A DNA stretch of 64,000 nt from Deferrisoma camini S3R1 (GCF_000526155.1 NZ_JAFN01000001.1:2133014-2197013); one strand, 5' to 3'; shown: positions 31,401 to 39,483, numbered from the stretch's first letter. The notes: generated from the sequence alone by a model not told the origin. Translations and numbers: made by a program.

Positions 31401-33478
31401 GTTCCGACGATCCGGACGAGCCGGTGGTCACCGGGAGCCTTTCCGGAGCCGGGATCACGCCGTTTCTGTACGTGAGCCCCACCGTGATGGACTTCGGGGA
31501 CACCGCCTTTTCCGCCGGGTTCTCGCTGGAGAACCTGAGCTCGACGGAGACCCTGGACTGGTCCGTGGCCGGGGCGCTCCCCTCGTGGCTCGGGGTGTTC
31601 CCGGACGCCGGCCAACTCGCGGCCGGTGGCCGCGTGGACGTTGCCCTGACCGCGGACCGCACCGGGCTCGACCCGGGGAGCTACTCGTTCGACCTGTCCC
31701 TTACATCGAACGGAGGGGACGACGCGGTTACCGTGCAACTGACCGTTCCGGCGCCGGGCGAAGCGCTGGCCTCCTTCGCCAGGACGTACGGCGGGGCGTC
31801 GGACGACGAACTGAGCTTCCTTCGGGCCGCGCCCGACGGCGGCCTGATCGCGGCGGGCCGCACCAAGTCGTTCGGCGCGGGCAACACGGACGCCTGGCTC
31901 GTCAAGCTGGACCCCTCGGGCGACCTGGTGTGGGCCAAGACCTACGGCGGCGCGGACTACGACCGCGCTTACGCCGTCACCCCCACCTCGGACGGCGGGT
32001 ACGCCGTGGTCGGCGGCACCTGGTCCTGGCACGCCCCGGGCGACAACTGGTACGGGCTGTGGGTCTGGAAGGTGGACCGGTTCGGGTACCCCGTGTGGCA
32101 GAAGGTCCTGGGCGGCCACCCGGACGACTACGACGACAAGTGGGAGATCGCGGAGACGGCCGACGGCGGGCTCCTGCTCGCCGGGATGAACAGCGTGTCA
32201 CGGGACGACGCGTGGATCCTCAAGCTCGACGCGGACGGGACCCTCGTGTGGCAGAAGGCGTTCGGAACCGACGAGGTGGACCGCCTGTACGCCCTGGACC
32301 CGACCCCGGATCTGGGCGCGGTGGCGGCGGGCTTGACGTGCGCTTCCGCCGCCACGGGCTGCGACGTCCTGGTCGTCCGGCTCGACTCCGCGGGCGAGAT
32401 CGCCTGGCAGAAGAGCTACGGCGGAGCGGGCTACGATCACGCCTGGGCGGTGCGCGCCGTGCCGTCCGGCGGGTATGTGGTGGCCGGGCTCACCGACTCG
32501 TTCGGCCCGGGCAACGAGAACCTCTGGGTCCTGCGGCTCGACGCGGGCGGAAATGTCCTCTGGCAGAGGGCCTACGGCCTTCTGGGCGGGTTCGGTGAGG
32601 CCAACGCCGTGGCGCCGGCCGCGGACGGGGGCTTCTTGATCGGCGGGTGGCTCGCCCGGAGTGGGTCCGACCCGGGCGACCTGTGGCTCCTGCGGCTCGA
32701 CGCGAACGGCGAGGTCCTGTGGTCTCGCACCTACGGGGGAAGCGAGTATGAACGCGCCGAGGCGGTGGTGCTCTCGGCCGACGGGGCCGGGATCGCCTCG
32801 GGCTTCACGGCATCCACCGGCGCAGGCTACTGGGACGGGTGGATCCTCAAGGTGGACGGGATCGGAAACGTCGGCCCCACGTGCACTCTGGTCGGGTACG
32901 CCGACGTGGCCGCCGAGGACACCTCGGCCACCGTGGCGGACGCCGGACTGACCCCGCGCCCGATCGAGGTGACCCCGGCCGACACGTCCGCCGCGACAGC
33001 CGCGCCGAACGCCGTGGCGGGCACGGCCTGCTCCGAAACCGAGGCCGACGCCGCGCTCCACACCGATCCGCAGATCCAGGTCACCCCGGATTCGTGGGAC
33101 GCGGGATTCGTCGAGATGGGGGTCATGACCGTCCACGAGACGTTCACGGTGCGAAACACCGGGTACGCGGACCTGGATCTCCTGGGCATCGCCCTGGACC
33201 CGGCCCTGGCGGACTTCGGCGTGGTGGACGACTGCCCCGCGACGCTTCCCCCCACCCACCGGTGCTCGGTGACCGTGGGGTTCACCCCGACCCAGGAAGG
33301 GGTTCAGACCACGACCCTGGTGATCGAGTCGTCCGATCCCGACGAGCCCGTCGTCGAGGTACCGGTCTCCGGCGAAGGGTTTCAAGGCGGGGCATTCCCC
33401 GGGGAAGAACCGGGCTCGGGCGAGGGCGGTGGTACGATCGGACTCCCCACGCCCGTGACCCCGGTAGAGGAACCGTGA
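25469..33478 (+). CDS. Giant multidomain surface lipoprotein
   Basis: The 2,669-residue product has a lipoprotein signal (MGLLLRILLLTG...VLASC) and a glycine spacer. Domains in order: PKD (about 36-124, WDFGDG core); IPT/TIG (about 207-300); helical and hydrophobic stretch (about 310-510); unknown region to about 1000 with a duplicated Cys module (720-791); an integrin-like FG-GAP propeller (about 1001-1530) with five DxDxDG calcium loops such as GDLNGDGLPDLAVG; three or four choice-of-anchor/Hydin-type Ig domains (about 1565-2094); a seven-bladed YGG propeller (about 2105-2467); and another choice-of-anchor domain (about 2530-2636). No enzyme motif or sorting signal is seen. A role in adhesion or polymer or mineral binding is inference. 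The ATG at 25469 fits the lipobox; its ribosome site is weak. Confidence 0.85.
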   Translation: MGLLLRILLLTGFGWLPFVLASCGGGGGGSGRSPRPPEAAFTADPTAGAAPLAVSFDASASSDPDGSIASYAWDFGDGATAEGAVVSHTYRVQGTHTVRLTVTDDEGAQAFRTLMVTVVGLPVLQPLPRVTTQPTVTVQGLALPDAVVALENRTTGKTVEVAAGEGPFEAAVDLAEGANEIAVTTRLDGVKGPPAVLEVAYLASETIGLDSISPSAGPAGALVTLTGSGFGTDPEAVEVFFRAAPFEGGEDLDLPAAVLEVTDTEIRAAVPFGFLNGAQAQVFVIKGGDVSGALPFTIEAAKDPTPDTAGNEADQALELVADQIRALRGTLEQLAGENLPQETRDALLGNLDRIGAFLQELRGRLKAVPDPGVQARIDAILGSPVLAEALADLGEANGQLRRIAQRAAQRAARGLPDAGASGCDVAEVVEALQAVLQPVRIVAGVLNAVEDALYAMLVGSSIGCAFGIVPACVAIPIFSESIAVISAVSSVLDAILGVVDYVVDALYAVVPTFPSEWKIVIDQPISGLSNDVLYTGTTNTLSLYANFTNAPFREFLAEHEIDVNLPDPFGVIWLVKKISGYDIEAELEEVLGDLVVELVADITGVNFQVTEVDRKVPFTVAVASGGDLVSATDGGSSREDHTLVAGEETGWVELDIRASCGAYSYPDRTKCVRFFPGSDLCLEWGTDYPPVHTVEVLDKPRIESIGDWIPAVYVDQIPYDRCTINGVNLCTMEEYEEYIEALCSDDPTHPSCRLFDTCYDPESRTNLCGMDDYASMLDALCADHGAACDDLIHTTYGVSYDYGYRTVTGKGFSTRELSVRWNPGSEPLSFATAGSREHEEFLLYANPYLGYLKPGWIQVTIGAGLRLSDPVFVEPSPNLEPEARVLNPGVFPGDRLYVEGNYFTPFPDDIVLTKVGTSQSWHPDPFPVAGGFADEWGLAWFTGPGESLPEGSHAFTLGVGPDPACPGPRCTSGNFTVLPHRNADDAPDLRLAGPGAFMAPRAVAVGDLNGDGLPDLAVGVPTYTNFYEVGAVFLRFGTTEGWGELDLADENAWDVRILGDVRDVDPDTRNTRRIGNALAVGDLDGDGIDDLVIGSTDRNPDTGAHGTLLDPEGAHLPGKAYVLFGRTAWEQGYEFTLDQYDARFVGADDRELGEAVAVAHVGSSDARADLVLGAPSAGDGVDGSDPGPGRVYVIRGWGFTLPDKTVNLPDQLAIFPYAATIEGAAEPFSSVVSFAGGEVAEHRADRFGASLAVADVDGDGLGDLVIGAPGYAAVTATDPLTAQEGAVYLFRGRSWFGPPGAALRGTLRADALAGGDQDAALLGPAVTSDAERTGFGTVVHAGDLTGDGRAEVILGAPDAVLRVRVGPMDLERERAGRVYVIEAGNEALASGAAANVDEVADLTVHGSTGFVRLGCALASGDLNQDGFPDLVVGAPGDRADEDAGRVWILWGSASPPWRAAGRDALYLETRSWQAASSDSPHLSNGEDYAYLGSGDSSALSPRFGAAVAVVDLPPHAGTDLLVIDAGADLPDGSEADGVRGGAGAVLGFFGAGEEAFLARPVIGAKPSAVDLGTLLPDQEASVSVRLRNDALAPARDLEIQGTELTGDEGFSLDLAPSLPQTLAPGGEQELRLDVLFAGAAEPGAYRATLVVRSDDPVTPRLAIPLTATVREAFPTVSVDDVYFSAREFTKVLRVENQGTADLEWTLVEDWYGGEPWPGWLTASATEGTTGPEDATEVTLSVDRSGLELGTHVYSLYVTSNDPNNPSVPVMVVVSVEPLPDVAVEPASLSFEIRPGWNVTNTVQVTNEGDADLAITGVTLSGFGDFSRWDPDDACGETLAPGETCSVGIGFSRDDEGTSTATLTIATDDPDEPVVEVQITGTATIPQEPDIAVIGANATFGGVPIGSTRTWDITVKNEGAVDLHVTDVTVSRAPEFSLASNGCTDPVPPFTGSLSQLCTITVAFTPTGTEQVTGEIQIRSDDPDEPVVTGSLSGAGITPFLYVSPTVMDFGDTAFSAGFSLENLSSTETLDWSVAGALPSWLGVFPDAGQLAAGGRVDVALTADRTGLDPGSYSFDLSLTSNGGDDAVTVQLTVPAPGEALASFARTYGGASDDELSFLRAAPDGGLIAAGRTKSFGAGNTDAWLVKLDPSGDLVWAKTYGGADYDRAYAVTPTSDGGYAVVGGTWSWHAPGDNWYGLWVWKVDRFGYPVWQKVLGGHPDDYDDKWEIAETADGGLLLAGMNSVSRDDAWILKLDADGTLVWQKAFGTDEVDRLYALDPTPDLGAVAAGLTCASAATGCDVLVVRLDSAGEIAWQKSYGGAGYDHAWAVRAVPSGGYVVAGLTDSFGPGNENLWVLRLDAGGNVLWQRAYGLLGGFGEANAVAPAADGGFLIGGWLARSGSDPGDLWLLRLDANGEVLWSRTYGGSEYERAEAVVLSADGAGIASGFTASTGAGYWDGWILKVDGIGNVGPTCTLVGYADVAAEDTSATVADAGLTPRPIEVTPADTSAATAAPNAVAGTACSETEADAALHTDPQIQVTPDSWDAGFVEMGVMTVHETFTVRNTGYADLDLLGIALDPALADFGVVDDCPATLPPTHRCSVTVGFTPTQEGVQTTTLVIESSDPDEPVVEVPVSGEGFQGGAFPGEEPGSGEGGGTIGLPTPVTPVEEP

Positions 33479-33744
33479 GGGCGGCCCGGGATCCGGACGA
33501 ACCCAGGATCTCTGTGTCCGCTCAGGGAACCGTCTTCGCTGGAAAAGTCGAGGCGGGACCCACGGGACCGACCGATGTCTCGTCCGGTTCGGCGATTCCA
33601 ACTGCGCCGGGAACGGCCCACCAACCTCGCCGGACCCCCGCGGCTCCCCCTCCGCCGTTCGTCGCGGCCCGACCCACTGCGGCGTTCCGCAATCAGGTAC
33701 GAGCCCGAACCGGGCGCATCGGGGGGCTCCGACGAAACGCGGCT

Positions 33745-34545
33745 CTACCGGGGCGGGAGGGGGGGAATGCGGGTGTCGAGCGCCCGGCAGCGGTCCTGAC
33801 CCCGAGCCACCTGTTGGAGGGTGAGCTGCCGTCGCACGGCCTCGCGCCGGATCTCGGCCTCGGTGGCCCCCCGGGCCGCGGCCAGGTTGAGCCACACGTA
33901 GGCCTCCACGAGGTCCCGGTCCATCCCACGGCCGGCCTCGGCCATCAGGCCGAGCCGCAGCATGGCATCGGCCTCGCCGTTCTCGGCCGCCCGCCGGTAC
34001 CACCCCGCGGCCTCCCGGAAGTCCTGGATCACCCCCCGGCCGTTCTCGTACAGGGCCCCGAGCACGAGCTGGGATCGGGGGTTTCCCCGGCCCGCGGCCT
34101 CCTTGAGCAGGTGGACAGCCTCGGCCAGAACCGCAGGGTCGCCCTCCTCGCGGAAGGTCTGGAGCAGTTCCAGACCGAGCCGGTGCTGGGCCTCGGGGTC
34201 CCCCCGCTCGGCCGCCGCACGCAGGGCTTCGCCCGTCAGCTCCACGTCCAGGGCGGGAAGGTGCGCGGCGGCCGGCACGCTCTCGGTCGTGCCCGGGGCG
34301 GGGGTGGGCTGCCCTCCGGGTTGTCCCCCCTCGGGCCAGACCACGGCTCCCAACCACATCACGCCGACAACGGCTGCCGCCCCGGCCGCCCACCGGCGGG
34401 CCAGCGGCCAGTCGGTACCCACGAACCGCTTTCGGCACTCCCGGCACCGGAACCATGCCGGAAACGGCCGCAGAAGGGTCCGCTCGGCCTTGTACCGCCT
34501 CGATTTTCGGACGTTCGCGCTGCCGCAGTGGGGGCACTTCTGCAT
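33745..34545 (-). CDS. Zinc-ribbon, membrane-anchored Sel1-repeat protein
   Basis: The 266-residue protein starts MQKCPHCGSANVRKS and has CRECRKRF, a four-cysteine zinc ribbon at residues 4-37. One membrane segment follows at about 50-70 (WAAGAAAVVGVMWLGAVVW), then a proline/glycine linker and three or four Sel1/TPR-like repeats from about 105 (RAAAERGDPEAQHRLGLELL, LKEAAGRGNPRSQLVLGALYENGRG, WYRRAAENGEADAMLRLGLM, AYVWLNLAAARG). Such proteins are scaffolds; the partner is unknown. Its 3' end faces the giant lipoprotein gene across 266 bases in which I see nothing. Confidence 0.78.
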   Translation of the reverse strand: MQKCPHCGSANVRKSRRYKAERTLLRPFPAWFRCRECRKRFVGTDWPLARRWAAGAAAVVGVMWLGAVVWPEGGQPGGQPTPAPGTTESVPAAAHLPALDVELTGEALRAAAERGDPEAQHRLGLELLQTFREEGDPAVLAEAVHLLKEAAGRGNPRSQLVLGALYENGRGVIQDFREAAGWYRRAAENGEADAMLRLGLMAEAGRGMDRDLVEAYVWLNLAAARGATEAEIRREAVRRQLTLQQVARGQDRCRALDTRIPPLPPR

Positions 34546-34660
34546 GAGATTCCACCGCTCCGCCGCGGGGAGGGGCCCCGCCCTGATGCAAGAATCTGCC
34601 GTTCCATTTCAGCCAGAATCCCGGGGAATGTCAAATTCGGCCACCAAACTGCCCCGCTGC

Positions 34661-35746
34661 CTAGCTCCCCAGCCCCACCGCCTCCTTCGCCTGGACCAGC
34701 ACCCGGAACGTGTCGCCCATGCCCGGGCAGGGCAGGAGCAGGGGGGCCAGGGCCTGCATGGCGGCCAGCCGGTCCACCTCGGGGAGCCGCTGTTCCAAAG
34801 CGGCCACCTCCTCCTCGAGCCCCCACCGAAACAGGAACTCCCGCTGGTTCACCAGGGGCTCGGCCGTGAGCTCCAGCCGCTGCCCCACCCGCTGGAGGTG
34901 GGTGAAGTCCACGTGGGCCGTGAGATCCTGCTCCCCGGGGTCGGCCAGGAGGTCGTCCACGAGGCGGTGGGCCCGGTACGCCGCCGCCGTGCCCAGGGGC
35001 CGGTGGGGGCCGTACAGGCGCTCCGCCCGGTCGCCGTAGTCGATGGTGAGCACGTACCCCCGTCCCAGGCGGGCCGCCGCCCCTTCCAGCCACGCCTCGG
35101 CCGCGGGCCGCACCTCCACCTCCCAATCGCCCAGGGGTGGGGCGTACCGCTTCAGGAACGCCCCGGCCTCGGGGCTGGGCCGGGCCCACACCTCCCGGAA
35201 CCCGCGGCCGTCCCAGTCCACCCAGGCCTCCTCCAGGCCCGTGCCCTCCCCCCGGAGCCGGTGCACCGGCAGGGCGTCCACGAGCTCGTTGGAGAGGTAG
35301 ACCCCGGCGCAGCCCGGCGGGGCCTGCTCCAGGCACCGGTCCTGGTGGGGCCGGAGGAGCTCCTTGCGCCGGGCGCCCAGGGCGGGGCTCGCCTCGTCCG
35401 CCACGTACCGGACCCGCGGGTAGAGGTCCGGCCGACGCTCGGCCAGGGCGTCCAGCAGGTCCCGGGCCAGCCGGCCCTCGCCCGGCCCCCCCTCCACGAG
35501 GACCAGGGGGTCGGGCCCGCCCAGGGCCCGGTCGGCCGCCTCCACCCACCGGGCCAGGCACCGGGCGAACACGGCGCTGATGTGGGGGGCGGTGGTGAAG
35601 TCGCCCTGGTCGGTACCGATCCGCACCCGGCCCGAGGCGTAGAACCCCCCTTGGGGGTGGAACAGGGCCAGCTCCATGAACCGGGCGAACGGGATCGGCC
35701 CGCGCTCCCGGATCTCGGCGCGGATCGCTTCGGCCGCCGGGCTCAC
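34661..35746 (-). CDS. SAM-dependent methyltransferase, MidA/NDUFAF7 family
   Basis: The 361-residue product begins VSPAAEAIRAEIRERGPIPFARFMELALFHPQGGFY, then has GDFTTAPHISAVFARCLARW, LVEGGPGEGRLARDLL (SAM loop), VYLSNELVDALPVHR and VLTIDYGDRAERLY, the conserved order of the NDUFAF7/MidA family. The mitochondrial member methylates an arginine of a complex I subunit; the bacterial substrate is unknown. GTG at 35744-35746 overlaps the trmFO stop as GTGA, so translation is coupled. Confidence 0.87.
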   Translation of the reverse strand: MSPAAEAIRAEIRERGPIPFARFMELALFHPQGGFYASGRVRIGTDQGDFTTAPHISAVFARCLARWVEAADRALGGPDPLVLVEGGPGEGRLARDLLDALAERRPDLYPRVRYVADEASPALGARRKELLRPHQDRCLEQAPPGCAGVYLSNELVDALPVHRLRGEGTGLEEAWVDWDGRGFREVWARPSPEAGAFLKRYAPPLGDWEVEVRPAAEAWLEGAAARLGRGYVLTIDYGDRAERLYGPHRPLGTAAAYRAHRLVDDLLADPGEQDLTAHVDFTHLQRVGQRLELTAEPLVNQREFLFRWGLEEEVAALEQRLPEVDRLAAMQALAPLLLPCPGMGDTFRVLVQAKEAVGLGS

Positions 35747-37077
35747 GGCGCCCCCTCCCCGGCCCAGGCCGCCAGCCAGGCGTCCAGGGCCTCGAGGGCC
35801 CGCCGGGTCTTGGCCTCCTTGACCTTGCGCTTGTCCCGCATCCGCACCCCCAGGGGGGGCAGGAGCCCGAAGTTCATGTTCATGGGCTCGAACCGTTTGG
35901 ACGGGCTGGCCACCACGTGCTCCACCAGGGCGCCCACGGCCGTCTCGGGGGGCAGGGGATCCGGGGTGCGGCCGGCCAGCCGCAGGGCCAGGTTCAGCCC
36001 GGCCCACAGCCCCGCGGCCGTGCTCTCCAGGTACCCCTCCACCCCGGTGATCTGGCCGGCGAGCTGGATCCACGGGTACCGCCGCAGCCGGAGGTACCGG
36101 TCCAGGAGCCGGGGGCCGTCCACGTAGGTGTTGCGGTGGAGGCTGCCCAGCCGGTGGAACCGGGCCCGCTCCAGCCCGGGGATCAGCCGGAACACCCTCT
36201 CCTGCTCCGGGTAGGTGAGCTTGGTCTGGAACCCCACCAGGTTCCAGCGCTCGCCGGCCTCGTCCTCGCGCCGGAGCTGCACCACGGCGTGGGGCCGCTG
36301 CCCGGTGCGGGGGTCCACCAGCCCCACCGGCTTCATGGGGCCGAACAGGAGGGTCTTGGGGCCCTTGGCCGCCAGGGTCTCGATGGGCTGGCAGGCCTGG
36401 AACACCCGCTCCTCCTCGAACTCCCGGGTGGGCACGGTCTCGGCCGACACCAGGGCCTGGTAGAACCGCTCGAACTCCTCCCGGGTCATGGGGCAGTTGA
36501 GGTAGTCGTCCCCCCCCTTGCCATAGCGGGAGGCCGCAAACGCCACCGACCGGTCGATGGAGTCCCCCTCCACGATGGGCGCCATGGCGTCGTAGAAGTA
36601 CAGGGACTCGGCCCCGGTGAGCTCGGCCAGGTCCCGGGCTAGGGCGTCCGAGGTGAGGGGGCCGGTGGCCACGATCACGTGCCGGTCCCGGGGCACCCGC
36701 GTGGCCTCCTCGCGCACGATCTCGATGCGGGGGTCGGCCTCGAGCCGCTCGGTCACGGCCCGGGCGAACCGGTCCCGGTCCACCGCCAGGGCCTGGCCGG
36801 CCGCCACCCGGTGCTCCTTGGCCGCGGCCAGGACCACCGACCCCAGCCGGTCGAGCTCCTCCTGGAGCAGCCCCGAGGCCTGGCCCAGGCCCATGGCCTT
36901 GAGGGAGTTGGAGCACACCAGCTCGGCCAAAAGGGGGGTCCGATGCGCCGGCGTGGTGCGGCCGGGCCGCATCTCCACGAGCCGCACGCGCACCCCCCGC
37001 CGGGCCAGCTGCCAGGCGGCCTCGGAGCCTGCGAGCCCCCCCCCGATCACGATGATGGGTTCTGTATCGGAACGCAT
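35743..37077 (-). CDS. trmFO: tRNA m5U54 methyltransferase, folate/FAD dependent
   Basis: TrmFO methylates U54 of the tRNA T loop with methylenetetrahydrofolate and FAD. The 444-residue protein has IIVIGGGLAGSEAAWQLARRG at the start (FAD), RTTPAHRTPLLAELVCSNSLK with a family-conserved cysteine, YFYDAMAPIVEGDS, CPMTREEFERFY, VFQACQPIETLA and FEPMNMNFGLLPPL. These motifs and the length are specific to the family. An array of the GACCGAA type abuts the start. MidA-like follows with a 4-base overlap. Confidence 0.96.
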   Translation of the reverse strand: MRSDTEPIIVIGGGLAGSEAAWQLARRGVRVRLVEMRPGRTTPAHRTPLLAELVCSNSLKAMGLGQASGLLQEELDRLGSVVLAAAKEHRVAAGQALAVDRDRFARAVTERLEADPRIEIVREEATRVPRDRHVIVATGPLTSDALARDLAELTGAESLYFYDAMAPIVEGDSIDRSVAFAASRYGKGGDDYLNCPMTREEFERFYQALVSAETVPTREFEEERVFQACQPIETLAAKGPKTLLFGPMKPVGLVDPRTGQRPHAVVQLRREDEAGERWNLVGFQTKLTYPEQERVFRLIPGLERARFHRLGSLHRNTYVDGPRLLDRYLRLRRYPWIQLAGQITGVEGYLESTAAGLWAGLNLALRLAGRTPDPLPPETAVGALVEHVVASPSKRFEPMNMNFGLLPPLGVRMRDKRKVKEAKTRRALEALDAWLAAWAGEGAP

Positions 37078-37080
37078 GGT

Positions 37081-37110
37081 GAGTTCGGTCTCCGGTCCAC
37101 GGTCTGAGGG
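37081..37110. repeat. Degenerate heptad array upstream of trmFO
   Basis: GAGTTC is followed by GGTCTCC, GGTCCAC and GGTCTGA. Read with the gene it ends GACCGAACTC three bases before the trmFO ATG. The adjoining 37139-37168 carries CTGAATTC repeats similar to the CAGAATTC at 43095. Confidence 0.5.
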
Positions 37111-37177
37111 CAGGGCCCCCCCCGGGGCCCAACCCTGTCTTCTGAATTCCGTCCTCTGAATTCTGAGACAGGCGGCC

Positions 37178-39181
37178 CTAACGGCCGAACAGCCGCTTCA
37201 GCCCCTGTTCGATCGCCTTCCTCCCCTCCGGGTCCAGGGGAAGCTTGTCCAACACCTTCTCCTCCACGGCCTTCCGGGCCTTCTTTTCCAGCACCTTGGC
37301 CCCCATCCGGGCCAGGGCCTCGGTGTCCAGGCCGTAGGACGGATCCTCCAGGGTGCCGGACAGCCGCAGGGGCACCCTGGACCACCCCTGCTCGTCCGTG
37401 AGGGCGTCGAGCACCTCGGCCCGTCGCAGCAGGCGGCCCGCGATCCGGCGGGGCACGGCCACCGCCACCCGCAGGTCCAACCTCTGGTCCACCAGCCCCA
37501 GGGTGCCGGTGGCCGTGGCCTGGGCGTCCGGGCCCCGAAGGACCAGGCTGCGCACGGTGCCCACCCCGCCCTGGGCCCCCGCGTCGAGCTTGAGGGTGTA
37601 GAAGTTCAGGGTCCGGAGCTCCTTGACCCGGAACAGGTCCGCGAACCGATCCACCAGGGGGTGGTTCAGGATCCTGCCGTCCCTGGCCTCGGCCCGGACG
37701 TCCGCCGTTAGGGCCTCCGGATCGCCGCCCCGGCCCGACACCCGGGCCGAGAGGGACAGGGTGCCGGTGACGGTGTTGGCCAGGCCGGGGCTGACGGCCG
37801 GCAACAGCTTGCCGAGCCGGGTGCCGTCCAGGCTCACCTCGGCCTCGAACGCCGGGCCGGACGCGGCCAGGTCCACGCCCACGGCCGCCGCAAGCTCGCC
37901 TTCGTACACGCCGGCCCGCAGCGGATCGATCCGGAGCTTTCCGCCCCTCAGCTCCACGTGGGCCTGGAACGGCTCCACCGCCAGCCCCCCGGCCTCCAGG
38001 CGTCCGATCTCCACGTCGCCCTTGGCCTCCACCGGCACCTCGGGCGGCGGCCCCTCGTTCGCTCCGGCGGCCGGGGCCCCGGCCGCAGTTCCCGCCGCCT
38101 CCTCGCTCGGGGGAAGGAGAGCCAGGAACGGGTCGGCCCCCAGCTCGGGCGAGGTCAGCCGAAACTCCACCCGGAACGGCTCGGCCCCGTACCGGGCCCG
38201 GCCCGTGAGGAAGAGGCGCTGGCCGGCCGCTTCGGCATCGAGCTTCGAGAGGTCCACCTCGGCCTTCGCAGGGTCCAGGGTCATCAAAAGGTCCACGGAC
38301 AGGTCGGTTGGCTCGCCCGTCCGGCCCCCTCGGGCGAGCACCAGCCCCTTCACCCCTGCGGTGCCTTCCACCGCAAGGGCCGCACCGACCGTGCCCTTCA
38401 CCCCAAGGTCCATCGAGAACACGCCGGCCGCGAACCGCACGCCCTCGCCTCCCATCAGGGGGGCCAGGGCCGGCAGGTCGAACCCGTCCACCCGGAGCCT
38501 CGCGTCCACCTGCCGGGTGGTCGGGTGGAGGGTGCCCTCCACGGAGAACCGTCCCTGCGTCGTCAGCGGCAGCTTGGCAGAAAGTGTGAACGGCACCGGC
38601 CGGTCCAGGGAGAACCCGCTCACCCGGCTCTCGACCTCGTCGAGCACGTAGGTGCGCGGCGGGTCGGCCGACTGGTCCTCGAACGCGATCCGGCCGCCCT
38701 CGGCGGAGAACAGCGCCACCGCCACGGCCACGGGCGTCGCCTCGGCCGGTCTCGGGGGCTGGGCCGGCGTTTCGGCCGGGGCCTTCCCCTCGGCCGGCTC
38801 CAGCAGGTCGTCGATGTCCAGGGTGCCGTCGGGCCGGCGCACCACGCGGATCCGCGGCCGCACGAGCCGTACCTCCTCCACCTCGATCTCCTTCCGAAGG
38901 AGGGACCACAGGTTCCAACGCACCCGGATGCGGTCGGCCGCCACCAGGGGCTCGGCCGCACCCTCGGCGCGCACGTCCAGTCCCTCCAGCTCGATGCCGG
39001 TGAGCCCGCCCCCGGCGTCCGCGATGCTCACCCGGCGGTGGAGGCGGGCCTCCAGGGGAGGGACCACCCATCCGAGGATCCGATCCTTGGTCAGGTAGAG
39101 CTTGAGGGCCACCGTGGCGGCGCCGCCCAGGACGACGAGGACGGCTCCGGTCCAGAGGAGCACCTTTCCCATCTTGCGCAT
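37178..39181 (-). CDS. AsmA family protein
   Basis: The 667-residue protein has an N-terminal membrane anchor (VLLWTGAVLVVLGGAATVALKLYL) followed by VVPPLEARLHRRVSIADAGGGLTGIELEGLDVRAEG, the AsmA start pattern. Long beta-rich sequence follows with a proline/glutamate linker near residue 150. The C-terminal AsmA-like part includes LSLSARVSGRGGDPEALTADVRAEARDGRI, HPLVDRFADLF and LRLSGTLEDPSYGLD. AsmA-type proteins are thought to move phospholipid across the periplasm or help outer-membrane assembly. The ATG at 39179-39181 has CGGGAG upstream. It is a single gene between trmFO and tRNA-Arg. Confidence 0.82.
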   Translation of the reverse strand: MRKMGKVLLWTGAVLVVLGGAATVALKLYLTKDRILGWVVPPLEARLHRRVSIADAGGGLTGIELEGLDVRAEGAAEPLVAADRIRVRWNLWSLLRKEIEVEEVRLVRPRIRVVRRPDGTLDIDDLLEPAEGKAPAETPAQPPRPAEATPVAVAVALFSAEGGRIAFEDQSADPPRTYVLDEVESRVSGFSLDRPVPFTLSAKLPLTTQGRFSVEGTLHPTTRQVDARLRVDGFDLPALAPLMGGEGVRFAAGVFSMDLGVKGTVGAALAVEGTAGVKGLVLARGGRTGEPTDLSVDLLMTLDPAKAEVDLSKLDAEAAGQRLFLTGRARYGAEPFRVEFRLTSPELGADPFLALLPPSEEAAGTAAGAPAAGANEGPPPEVPVEAKGDVEIGRLEAGGLAVEPFQAHVELRGGKLRIDPLRAGVYEGELAAAVGVDLAASGPAFEAEVSLDGTRLGKLLPAVSPGLANTVTGTLSLSARVSGRGGDPEALTADVRAEARDGRILNHPLVDRFADLFRVKELRTLNFYTLKLDAGAQGGVGTVRSLVLRGPDAQATATGTLGLVDQRLDLRVAVAVPRRIAGRLLRRAEVLDALTDEQGWSRVPLRLSGTLEDPSYGLDTEALARMGAKVLEKKARKAVEEKVLDKLPLDPEGRKAIEQGLKRLFGR

Positions 39182-39197
39182 GATCGGACTCCCGTAT

Positions 39198-39232
39198 GAC
39201 TTCGGTCGACGGTCGTTGGTCGTTGGTCGGCC
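39198..39232. repeat. Heptad array upstream of the AsmA gene
   Basis: GACTTC, GGTCGAC, GGTCGTT, GGTCGTT and GGTCGGC. Read with the gene it ends GACCGAAGTC 16 bases before the start codon. It is followed by GGCTGGAA-type eight-base repeats to about 39286. Confidence 0.7.
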
Positions 39233-39299
39233 TTCGGCCGGCTGGAAGGCTGGGAAGCCAGGAAGCTGGGAGGCTAGAAGGCTAAAAGTCCTATCCCCC

Positions 39300-39483
39300 C
39301 TAGCCCGCATTATTCATGAAGCCTTCTGCTGCAACCGCCGATTGCACGCCATCTCGGGGCGTGCTCGCGCCTCGGGGCTCGACGTACCGTCCAGTACGCC
39401 TGCACCCCTCGGCGCTGCGCTTGCCCCGATCTGACGCACACTCGACGGTTTCGCGACGAACGCTCATGAATAATGCGGGCTAG
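39300..39483. mobile_element. Non-coding element B with perfect 20-bp terminal inverted repeats
   Basis: CTAGCCCGCATTATTCATGA (39300-39319) is the exact reverse complement of 39464-39483. The interior is an imperfect palindrome to its centre near 39391. CTAG at both ends may be a 4-bp target duplication, and TTTCT follows on the right as in the CTAGTTT heptads. It has no transposase, so it is MITE-like. Family unknown to me. Confidence 0.75.

Noticed and set aside
28273-32598. A second plus-strand frame of 1,441 codons within the giant lipoprotein gene
   Set aside because: The sequence is Arg/Gly/Pro-rich with no motifs, a frame shadow of the true reading frame, whose FG-GAP motifs are clear.
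39198-39286. Possible CRISPR array from the short repeats near AsmA
   Set aside because: Units of seven or eight bases are contiguous with no spacers; there are no cas genes.
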